Made by a program: the position numbers and the translations under genes | Shown here: positions 1 through 6,204 of the stretch, in pieces | Layout: every line of letters begins with the position of its first letter | Numbering within the stretch: position 1 is the stretch's first letter | Source of the DNA: Hodarchaeum sp048939265 | GTDB lineage: Archaea; Asgardarchaeota; Heimdallarchaeia; Hodarchaeales; Hodarchaeaceae | Reading direction: 5' to 3' | Assembly: GCA_048939265.1 (NCBI GenBank) | Contig: JBHLPQ010000173.1 | Location: forward strand, 1-8,028 | DNA length: 8,028 nt | Notes under the pieces: model-generated | What the model saw: only the letters and a program-made list of their open reading frames with translations | Databases searched by the model: none | Told to the model about the DNA's origin: nothing

Positions 1-261
1 GGGATACCTTCAATGATAATTATTCAAATACAACGGTTAAGAAGGATTCAAAAACACTCAAACTTAATCTACTTAATGAGAGTAAATGATAGAATAAAAG
101 GATACTCCTGGATTTTGCTTCTGATGGCAGATATTTGTATGTTGATTCCAATTTTCGGGTCAATTACAATAATCTTAATTTCATTTATAATGCTACCAAG
201 TATTCGGTCATCCTTTCCATATATTTCGTTGAATGAATTTATTAAACAAACACATTCCTAA
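1..261 (+). CDS. C-terminal part or whole of a small membrane protein, unrecognised
   Basis: The frame is open to the left edge (codons Gly-Ile-Pro-Ser precede the first ATG at 13), so this may be the tail of a longer protein; from the ATG it is 82 residues. A basic, amphipathic segment (residues 8-30, rich in Arg and Lys) precedes a long hydrophobic stretch at about residues 31-63, long enough for one long or two short membrane helices with a Pro-Ile-Phe-Gly turn near 46-49. A polar tail ends in Asn-Glu-Phe-Ile-Lys-Gln. The layout is loosely reminiscent of the C-terminal half of small DUF4234-type membrane proteins, but no diagnostic motif is visible and I do not assign it. It converges on the minus-strand gene at 277-525 with only 15 bases between the stop codons. 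No Shine-Dalgarno precedes the ATG at 13, which favours the partial-gene reading. Confidence 0.45.
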   Translation, partial: GIPSMIIIQIQRLRRIQKHSNLIYLMRVNDRIKGYSWILLLMADICMLIPIFGSITIILISFIMLPSIRSSFPYISLNEFIKQTHS

Positions 262-276
262 CTGAAATCAATTTAA

Positions 277-525
277 TTATCCTAATTTCACCAAATGATT
301 CTCTAATCGGAGATAAGAACCCTTATGGACCCTTTCGATCTCACATGACTCTTGATCATCTGAGGTAGTGACCCCAGCAAGTACGAATTCTCCATCCATA
401 ATTTCAATAAGAGGGGGATCATTCAAACTAAAAAAGTAGAAACCTGGAAAATTAATTATAGCTTCTTTAGTGGTCTCCTTATTTCCGATGAACGATTGTT
501 GAATTTTATGAGGTTTCATCATCAT
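277..525 (-). CDS. Small hypothetical protein, 82 residues
   Basis: This short reading frame begins with three consecutive ATG codons (517-525); a weak purine-rich GAAGAG directly precedes them and could serve the second or third ATG. The protein has no signal peptide or membrane helix. It alternates short hydrophobic strands with turns (for example Phe-Pro-Gly-Phe-Tyr-Phe-Phe near residues 26-32, Gly-Glu-Phe-Val-Leu-Ala-Gly-Val near 45-52), as in a small all-beta cytosolic protein. No family was recognised. It lies 72 bases downstream of the stop of the clostripain-type gene on the same strand and could be a trailing operon member. The gap is T-rich on the transcribed strand (about 532-563), which could instead terminate the upstream transcript. 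The amino-acid composition looks coding, but it may be a truncated remnant. Confidence 0.42.
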   Translation of the reverse strand: MMMKPHKIQQSFIGNKETTKEAIINFPGFYFFSLNDPPLIEIMDGEFVLAGVTTSDDQESCEIERVHKGSYLRLENHLVKLG

Positions 526-597
526 CTCTTCAATTGAAATAAAAGAGTGAATAAGAGAAACCTAAATTCATGAGTAAACAAGTCTGCATTAAAGAGC

Positions 598-3582
598 TCA
601 TTTTCTCCCTCTTTTTATTGTTATAAGAATAGGTAATATGACTAAAAGTGTTATCAGACCAAAACCTGAGGAGATTGTGGGACTTGAACTAGTTGTGGTT
701 GGTTCTATTGGACCTGTTGATTCTGTAGCGGTAGATTGAGTGGTTCTAGATTGAGTGGACGTAGTACCGAGAGGGATTGTGGAGGTGGTCGGGGTTGTTA
801 GTACGCTTGTGTCGCTCGCTAGTGTTGAGGTTTCACTCGGTTCCTCAGCTACCGTAACATAGATCAGGGCTTCATTATCATCATCTAGGACCTCAGCTGG
901 GTGCGACACCGTTATCCGTATTATATGCTCTCCTGGGAACTCGGGGATCCAGGTGGCGGTTAGTAACCATCCTTTAAAACTCTCAACGGTGAATGTGTCG
1001 CTAACGATTAAGACTTCCTCGTCTCTACTACTGATATAATCATACAGCTCCACTTGGACATCAGGTGCATCTGTTAATCCAATATTCCACAATTCGAACT
1101 TTATTTTAGATTCTGTGTTGACTGTGAATCCTGCAGTTGGTTCTGTCAGAAAGATCGTTAGATCAGGGTATAACGAGTACACAAAAGTGTTTAAATAATC
1201 GATGTCATTGTCAGGGTAGAGATCCGCATCTATTACGTTGTAATAGTCCTCAACGACCCATAAGTAGAGGTCGTGGGTTCCCCCTTGGATTGGTTCCCAA
1301 GTAAACGTGAAATCTTTGTAGTAGTTAAAATCATAAATCGTGTCTAGGTTTTCAATCCATTTTCCATCTATATATCCCCACGGGTCAAGGCCCTGACTTT
1401 CATTATATTCCGAATAAGCATACAGTAAAACAGCGGCGGCGTATCCTGGAGCCGTTGCTCCCCAGTTATAAACTCTCACATCCACCTGGGTTTCATATCC
1501 TTGTAGTGAAAATTCGTCCACAGAGAGAATTTTTGCATCTAAGTCGACATCTACTGGGATCACATAAATCCCATAGAAATCATAATCGTCTTCTGTATAG
1601 GGATCCCCTGGACAGTAAGCGTCTATCTCGAAGTAGTAATACCCTCCTGACGGCAGTGTATACGTTACGTAATCAGTCAGATAATAATAAGACTCCAAGC
1701 TGAATAATGAGCTACTGACACGGTGCCAGATCGAATTATTCCAGTCATAAGCCCAGATAGTAACGTTCCCTGTCTCTACAATGTCAGCAGCTCCCCAGTT
1801 TGTGATTTCGTAATAGATATTGATCGTGTTTCCTTCCGCAGGCCAGGCTTCGGATTCAGTATCGAGCCATATGAATGCCTCAACTGACCCCGTGGCTGGT
1901 TTCACCCACACTTTAAAAGAAAAGCGATTATTGCCTGTTTCCTGTTCGGGAGATGTTGTGGAAACAATTAACTCTATTATCCGCCACCCTGCAACTGTCG
2001 GTGTCCAGTATGAGGTTAATTCTGCATAGCTATTTGATGGTAACGTACCATAAGTTGCTGAACTCACGGTTGTAGGAGTCTCTTTCGCATTTAATCCATA
2101 TTCAAGAATTGTGTATTGCACTCCACTAGCCACTTCTGTCCCCTGATTGAACAGCAGAAACTCCAGAGGGATTTCAAGATTTAGATCTGGATCCGCCTCC
2201 AAGTCGAGAATCCACCCCAAGACATCAACGCCTATCGTCTGAGGCACTTGTTCTTGGTAATTTGGATCCTGTTTATTTTCTTCATAGAGCTTTATGAACT
2301 CGTCCCACAGGGTGTCTGTCCAATCCGTCCACTTTTCTGTAGCTTTGATGATGCCACCATTTGTTTGAATTGTGAGGCCAGATGAATTGGGGTGTTGATA
2401 CCCATGATAGTTGGAAATTATAAGCTGACTGAACCCCCGATCAAGATTGTTCCAACAACTATCGTTTATTAACTTACTTTCGTTGAAGTTGGCTACTAAA
2501 TCATAGAAGTCCACCACACCAGGGCTCTCGTACTTCTCACTCCTGTTGATGGATATTTCTACGAGGAATGTATCGGTAAAATTCGTTGTTATAACATCGT
2601 CATACACCGCGGGATAAAGGGTGTCTGATACTATTTCTTTGAATTCTGTGGCAAAACCTCCAAACTTCCCCAATGAGATGGCGGAAAGAGTTGTGGCATA
2701 ATTCGCCTTAGCTTCATAAAATTGTCCATATCGTGAGGTTATCGTGGTTGCTAGTTCTTCTGGTGACATGGAGGGCTTTTTGGCGAGATTTTCTAGGATT
2801 AAATCATATGGCCATCCATCTCCTGGTTCAACGTCTTCACTCGCAATTAGGATATCGGCGTACTCCTGATATTGATAGGCGACTTCAAACGTAGCCATTA
2901 GACATGCATCAAAGCCCAGCACATTTATTTTGAGATCCTTGTCTGAACGAATCGTGCGGAGAGAGGATTCTATCTCCTCTAAATTTAGGTAATCACTCGA
3001 TGAGGTATCATCCCAACAGGCACCAGCTAATCCCCCACCGTGGTCCCAGAGTATGATGGCATAGTTATTGGCCTCATAATTATCGATCCCGTATAAAACA
3101 AAGTCTGTTAAGGTCGTTGGGTCTCCCATATTGAGTTCTCCAAGATTCTCCAAGAGTGTTGAGGAGATGAGGTCTATGTCAGAATCATGGATCACTTTGT
3201 ATCTTCGGGTCTCTGTCCAATCACCGTTACTTGTGTCGTACTTTGGTGTTCGATCCATCTGGACGATTATGTTGATATTGGAGGGGAGATCTACACTCTC
3301 CATCTCATTCAAATCTTTGATAGCGAATCCTTCTAGGTTATTATCACCCGCCATATATACCATGATTGTCCATTCACTTAGTGCACAGCTTTTAAATTTA
3401 GGAATTCTAACGCTAGGTTGAAAATCTTTGGGTTTAACTTGAAATTCCTTTGTAGGTTTGTTTTCATTGCCTTCTCCCCATATCAATTCTGGCGTAGGTA
3501 CTACTAGTAAAAGCATGTTAAATATCATTAAGATAATTAAATAATGGAATATACGTGACTTTGTAGATGTTTTCATTACCAT
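598..3582 (-). CDS. Secreted, membrane-anchored clostripain-like cysteine peptidase (family C11) with CARDB-like repeats
   Basis: This 994-residue surface protease starts with a signal peptide (hydrophobic core about 12-29). The peptidase C11 domain spans about 70-430. It opens with Trp-Thr-Ile-Met-Val-Tyr-Met-Ala-Gly-Asp-Asn-Asn-Leu, has the catalytic His181 in Trp-Asp-His-Gly-Gly-Gly, and the catalytic Cys227 in Gly-Phe-Asp-Ala-Cys-Leu-Met-Ala. Asp225, two before the Cys, is the residue that in characterised C11 enzymes lines the S1 pocket and gives Arg/Lys preference. Four CARDB-like beta-sandwich units follow (about 450-560, 565-675, 676-801, 805-911), recognisable by recurring Asn-x-Gly turns, Trp-x-Pro-x-x-x-Gly segments and Asp-rich ends. 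Then come a Ser/Thr-rich stalk (about 912-970) and a C-terminal anchor: Ser-Gly-Phe-Gly, a helix (about 975-989) and the tail Lys-Arg-Gly-Arg-Lys. Eight Asn-x-Ser/Thr sequons fit an exported glycoprotein. The GGAGG lies 3 bases before the first ATG but 9 before the third codon (Met3), so translation may start at 3576. The gene follows 3595-4488 by 12 bases. Confidence 0.9.
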   Translation of the reverse strand: MVMKTSTKSRIFHYLIILMIFNMLLLVVPTPELIWGEGNENKPTKEFQVKPKDFQPSVRIPKFKSCALSEWTIMVYMAGDNNLEGFAIKDLNEMESVDLPSNINIIVQMDRTPKYDTSNGDWTETRRYKVIHDSDIDLISSTLLENLGELNMGDPTTLTDFVLYGIDNYEANNYAIILWDHGGGLAGACWDDTSSSDYLNLEEIESSLRTIRSDKDLKINVLGFDACLMATFEVAYQYQEYADILIASEDVEPGDGWPYDLILENLAKKPSMSPEELATTITSRYGQFYEAKANYATTLSAISLGKFGGFATEFKEIVSDTLYPAVYDDVITTNFTDTFLVEISINRSEKYESPGVVDFYDLVANFNESKLINDSCWNNLDRGFSQLIISNYHGYQHPNSSGLTIQTNGGIIKATEKWTDWTDTLWDEFIKLYEENKQDPNYQEQVPQTIGVDVLGWILDLEADPDLNLEIPLEFLLFNQGTEVASGVQYTILEYGLNAKETPTTVSSATYGTLPSNSYAELTSYWTPTVAGWRIIELIVSTTSPEQETGNNRFSFKVWVKPATGSVEAFIWLDTESEAWPAEGNTINIYYEITNWGAADIVETGNVTIWAYDWNNSIWHRVSSSLFSLESYYYLTDYVTYTLPSGGYYYFEIDAYCPGDPYTEDDYDFYGIYVIPVDVDLDAKILSVDEFSLQGYETQVDVRVYNWGATAPGYAAAVLLYAYSEYNESQGLDPWGYIDGKWIENLDTIYDFNYYKDFTFTWEPIQGGTHDLYLWVVEDYYNVIDADLYPDNDIDYLNTFVYSLYPDLTIFLTEPTAGFTVNTESKIKFELWNIGLTDAPDVQVELYDYISSRDEEVLIVSDTFTVESFKGWLLTATWIPEFPGEHIIRITVSHPAEVLDDDNEALIYVTVAEEPSETSTLASDTSVLTTPTTSTIPLGTTSTQSRTTQSTATESTGPIEPTTTSSSPTISSGFGLITLLVILPILITIKRGRK

Positions 3583-3585
3583 TTT

Positions 3586-3590
3586 CCTCC
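3586..3590 (-). promoter_or_regulatory. Shine-Dalgarno GGAGG of the clostripain-type gene
   Basis: GGAGG on the minus strand lies in the 12-base gap after the stop codon of the upstream gene. It is 3 bases from the first ATG (3582) and 9 bases from a second in-frame ATG (3576). The second distance is nearer the usual range, favouring a protein starting Met-Lys-Thr-Ser. Its place against the upstream stop codon suggests translational coupling of the two genes. Confidence 0.7.
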
Positions 3591-3594
3591 AATT

Positions 3595-4488
3595 TCATAA
3601 CCGTCTTAAGCTCCCTCCACACATTGGGCAAGAAGTTCTTCCTACAGTCATCATGTTTTCAAAAGCATCAACGCAAATCATTCGAGCACAGGCGTCACAC
3701 TGGTATCGGGGACTACCTGCAGGGTGTTTCTCACCACATAATTGGCAAAAAAAGGGTTGATTCGCAGCTGAAAGGGACGATGAAGTAACATTCTGGGGTT
3801 GGTATATAGTGAATCTGTTGACACTGGGGGTTGGAGGAGTTTTCTCTTGTTGAGAGCTCCTATAGTACCACAAAGAAAAAATAACCCCCATCCCGAGAAT
3901 CACAATGATGACCACTCCTAGAACAATCAAGAGGCCCTTTCCTGAGGTTTGGGGACTAATTTCAGTAGATACAGAAGTTGTGAGTAGAGCTTGGCTAGTT
4001 GTGTTTGTGGTCACAAGACTTTCTTTAACCTCCGTTACAACATATACTTGAGCTTGAACTAGATTGCTCCCCCCTGAAGGGCCGACACAATCATACCACT
4101 CTGCGAATGCGTTTTGACAATCCCAGGAGAAAGTAATTTGTCCAAGAAAGTCATTTGAAGCTTCGTCATAATCTGCATCAGATTCCCAGACATCAATACG
4201 AACATTGAGTACATCACTCTCTCCATTAAACACAATCCAATCTAGCTGTATAGTGTCTCCATCATTGATATCCGTATAAATACTCGAAAGTAAAGGTTGG
4301 TTGGTGCCCACCGTGACCTTTAGATAAATCTCACCAGCACCATAATCACGATCCTCGAGGATATAGACACGATCAATTTCAAAGGTTACAGAAGCTTGAG
4401 GTACAGCAACACAGTGGATGGATAAGAGTGAACACAGAAGATAAATAAGCATGACATGAATAAATGAGTAGGCTTTAATTCCAGTCAT
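3595..4488 (-). CDS. Single-pass membrane protein: extracellular C2-like domain, cytoplasmic RING/FYVE-like zinc finger
   Basis: The 297-residue protein has a signal peptide (hydrophobic core about 9-24). An outer domain at about 33-152 resembles a C2 beta-sandwich: Ile-Leu-Glu-Asp-Arg-Asp-Tyr-Gly near 43-50, and an acidic loop Glu-Ser-Asp-Ala-Asp-Tyr-Asp-Glu-Ala-Ser-Asn-Asp-Phe-Leu-Gly at 102-116 that looks like a calcium-binding loop. A Thr/Ser linker (about 157-182) leads to a membrane helix (about 185-208). After a loose segment, the cytoplasmic end has paired cysteines C248/C251, C264/C267, C272 alone, and C287/C290, with His255 between the first two pairs. This order matches cross-braced treble-clef fingers of the RING, FYVE or ZZ kind. 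Position 275, where the partner of C272 would be expected, is Ala. The gene has a GGTGA four bases before its ATG and is followed after 12 bases by the protease gene, so the two are probably co-expressed. The exact finger family and any ligand are unknown; a plain zinc-ribbon sensor is the alternative to a ubiquitin-ligase-like role. Confidence 0.8.
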   Translation of the reverse strand: MTGIKAYSFIHVMLIYLLCSLLSIHCVAVPQASVTFEIDRVYILEDRDYGAGEIYLKVTVGTNQPLLSSIYTDINDGDTIQLDWIVFNGESDVLNVRIDVWESDADYDEASNDFLGQITFSWDCQNAFAEWYDCVGPSGGSNLVQAQVYVVTEVKESLVTTNTTSQALLTTSVSTEISPQTSGKGLLIVLGVVIIVILGMGVIFSLWYYRSSQQEKTPPTPSVNRFTIYQPQNVTSSSLSAANQPFFCQLCGEKHPAGSPRYQCDACARMICVDAFENMMTVGRTSCPMCGGSLRRL

Positions 4489-4492
4489 TTGG

Positions 4493-4497
4493 TCACC
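4493..4497 (-). promoter_or_regulatory. Shine-Dalgarno GGTGA of the C2/zinc-finger gene
   Basis: GGTGA on the minus strand is separated from the ATG at 4488 by four bases (CCAA). It is complementary to the archaeal 16S 3'-end motif UCACC and supports the chosen start. Confidence 0.65.
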
Positions 4498-4523
4498 CTA
4501 ACCATCCAGCCTCGAATCTTCCG

Positions 4524-4533
4524 ATAATATTTG
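4524..4533 (-). promoter_or_regulatory. Candidate TATA box for the C2/zinc-finger plus protease operon
   Basis: The minus strand reads CAAATATTAT here. An archaeal TATA box centred near 4528 would place the transcript start near 4502, giving a leader of about 14 bases that still contains the GGTGA site. The position fits, but such AT-rich words are common in this sequence. Confidence 0.35.
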
Positions 4534-4605
4534 GGTGAATGGATTTTCACTCTTTTATGGTTATCTCAAGTCATTGTTTATTCTCTGTCAGGGATTATAT
4601 CCAAT

Positions 4606-4656
4606 CCTAGGTCACCCAATCAGTCGCAGTTCGATACTCCTCGTCTTCCCAATGAT
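4606..4656. repeat. Direct repeat copy A (51 bp), distal to the 461-residue gene
   Basis: It matches 6154-6204 at 47 of 51 positions without gaps, in the same orientation. The first 16 bases are identical, and the four differences are at 4622, 4626, 4634 and 4638. Together the two copies bracket the whole 461-residue gene in a unit of about 1.55 kb. Confidence 0.88.
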
Positions 4657-4657
4657 G
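4607..4657 (-). pseudogene. Orphan duplicate of the 3' end of the PI-PLC-like gene
   Basis: Read on the minus strand, these bases encode His-His-Trp-Glu-Asp-Glu-Glu-Tyr-Arg-Thr-Ala-Thr-Asp-Trp-Val-Thr followed by TAG. The last 15 residues of the intact PI-PLC-like protein are the same except Glu to Gly and Ala to Val (13 of 15), and both end in the same stop codon and context. Of four base differences within 51, two are synonymous. Nothing else of that gene is recognisable here, although a few more matching bases may extend to about 4665. The fragment lies 12 bases beyond the stop codon of the 461-residue gene (4670-6055) and happens to be in its reading frame, so readthrough of that TGA would append it. 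It has no start codon and is best seen as a duplication or insertion scar. Confidence 0.8.
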
Positions 4658-4669
4658 TCTCGCATGTTT

Positions 4670-6055
4670 TCATTTTTCCTTGCGATTCATCGCTTTTGAT
4701 CGTTTCAGTACGACAATAGCCACTACAATATATACACAGGTGGTAATGATTTCTTCTAATATCCACATTGGATCTTCTTCTTCAAGACAAGTAGGATAAC
4801 CACACTCAACCAAAGAATTCCATCCCGTTGCGTTAATCCAGGGAAGAGGTGAACCTAAGGATAATTTCACAACACCTAGGTGACCATCAGAGTTCATCCC
4901 ACCTAGATAAGCAGTTCCATTGTCAGCTAAACTCATATCAATGTTAGTAATTTGGTTAAACTGACTTAAAACGCGAGTAAGCCACTCACTATCATTTAGA
5001 ATAGCATATATCATTCCATTTGGCGTTTCAGCAAGGACATGAACATCCTTATTATTTATTTCCCAATCAAGGATATTAATCCAGGTATCTGGAATTTGGT
5101 ACTCTTTCTGAACCCAATCATCATGTAATAAGGTGCAAACAAGAAAAAGGCTTCGATTAAAATTGAAACCACTCAAAATTAAATTACCATTCCTCATTAC
5201 ACTCCATTGGGCATTCCATCCTTCAAGAGAACTCGGGAACCTACGGTTCGAACTGAATTCCGATCCATTATAGTGCACAAAGTGATATTGGCTACCTATT
5301 TTTAACTGAATCACGACATTGGTAGAATTACCTGCACGAATCACGCTGAATTTAGTATCAAGCTTCTTATCATGGGCTATCTCAGAGAAGAAAAGTATCT
5401 CTTTCTTAGTAATTACCGAGTATGAATCTAAATCGATCTGAAAGAACCACGGATTAGTATTAGCCTCACTATCCGTGAAACTTGGCTGGACTACTAGGTA
5501 CAATTGCCGTTCACGATCAATGTACACCGGCAAATACCTTCCAAAATATACCGTTTTATAATCAGTTTTAATATCACCTTCCTGTGGGCCAAAATGTGTT
5601 TGTAGATCTGTTCCAACAAACAGAGGATACCTGGGATCCCAAGTATTGCCTGTATCATTCCACTCTCGACCGTAAAAACCCCAAGTGTCTAGACCTGGAG
5701 GATGAGTGCAGAATGTGATTATACTAGAGTTTTCAAACGCGATTGCTTCCAACAAATCAGCTGTAGACTCTTGACTTACCTCACCACCAACTCGTATCGG
5801 AGCTGTGAAATTAAAATTCACAGCCGACATAACAACCCAATCGTCAAAACCATAATCGGCGGATTGAAAACTATAACGATAGAATAGGTGTAATGAGTTT
5901 TTGGGCCCAGCTAAGAGTCTAAAATTCCCTTCGAACTCTCCTATGACGCCCTCCATGCCTTGAGTAATCCCAAAACCACGAAAAGGAATTATTAATCCGA
6001 ACAGAATGAAGATGGGAATTAAATACTTAATTGTTACCCTTTTTTGGGATTTCAT
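4670..6055 (-). CDS. Secreted beta-rich surface protein with C-terminal membrane anchor, unrecognised
   Basis: The protein has 461 residues. It has a basic N-terminus and a signal-type hydrophobic core (about 10-29), a long ectodomain (about 30-428), and a C-terminal helix (about 430-450) followed by the basic tail Lys-Arg-Ser-Lys-Ala-Met-Asn-Arg-Lys-Glu-Lys, so it should sit outside the cell as a type I anchored protein. The ectodomain carries nine Asn-x-Ser/Thr sequons (82, 109, 133, 243, 263, 300, 354, 379, 408). Recurring strand-turn-strand segments of roughly 45-50 residues, such as Arg-Asn-Gly-Asn-Leu-Ile-Leu-Ser-Gly (288-296) and Asp-Asn-Gly-Thr-Ala-Tyr-Leu-Gly-Gly (378-386), resemble beta-propeller blades, but no catalytic motif or named family is seen. 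A purine run (AAAAGG) abuts the ATG, giving only a weak ribosome site; there is no alternative Met before residue 34. It begins 99 bases after the PI-PLC-like stop and is flanked by 51-bp direct repeats, so it may have arrived as a unit. Confidence 0.8.
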   Translation of the reverse strand: MKSQKRVTIKYLIPIFILFGLIIPFRGFGITQGMEGVIGEFEGNFRLLAGPKNSLHLFYRYSFQSADYGFDDWVVMSAVNFNFTAPIRVGGEVSQESTADLLEAIAFENSSIITFCTHPPGLDTWGFYGREWNDTGNTWDPRYPLFVGTDLQTHFGPQEGDIKTDYKTVYFGRYLPVYIDRERQLYLVVQPSFTDSEANTNPWFFQIDLDSYSVITKKEILFFSEIAHDKKLDTKFSVIRAGNSTNVVIQLKIGSQYHFVHYNGSEFSSNRRFPSSLEGWNAQWSVMRNGNLILSGFNFNRSLFLVCTLLHDDWVQKEYQIPDTWINILDWEINNKDVHVLAETPNGMIYAILNDSEWLTRVLSQFNQITNIDMSLADNGTAYLGGMNSDGHLGVVKLSLGSPLPWINATGWNSLVECGYPTCLEEEDPMWILEEIITTCVYIVVAIVVLKRSKAMNRKEK

Positions 6056-6153
6056 CCTTTTATTATCGTCCTTATATTAGTATTTGATTCACCGAATTTT
6101 TTTCCGTATTGTGAGGGGGATTTGAATCCCGACTCTTTTTCTTGTTCCACTTC

Positions 6154-6204
6154 CCTAGGTCACCCAATCTGTCACAGTTCGGTACCCCTCGTCTTCCCAA
6201 TGAT
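6154..6204. repeat. Direct repeat copy B (51 bp), 3' end of the PI-PLC-like gene
   Basis: This copy is the functional one: it contains the final 15 codons and the TAG of the PI-PLC-like gene. It matches 4606-4656 at 47 of 51 bases. Confidence 0.88.

Noticed and set aside
4531..4719. Plus-strand frame over the gap next to the orphan PI-PLC tail.
   Set aside because: It is antisense to the orphan tail and the end of the 461-residue gene, has no ribosome site, and its composition is not convincing.
6114..6136. On the minus strand, sequence resembling a tRNA T-arm (GGGATTCAAATCCC) between the PI-PLC-like gene and the 461-residue gene.
   Set aside because: The conserved closing G-C pair next to the T-loop is missing, there is no acceptor, D or anticodon arm upstream, and a 5-bp hairpin explains it. 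It is intriguing beside the repeat but does not support a tRNA or an attachment site.
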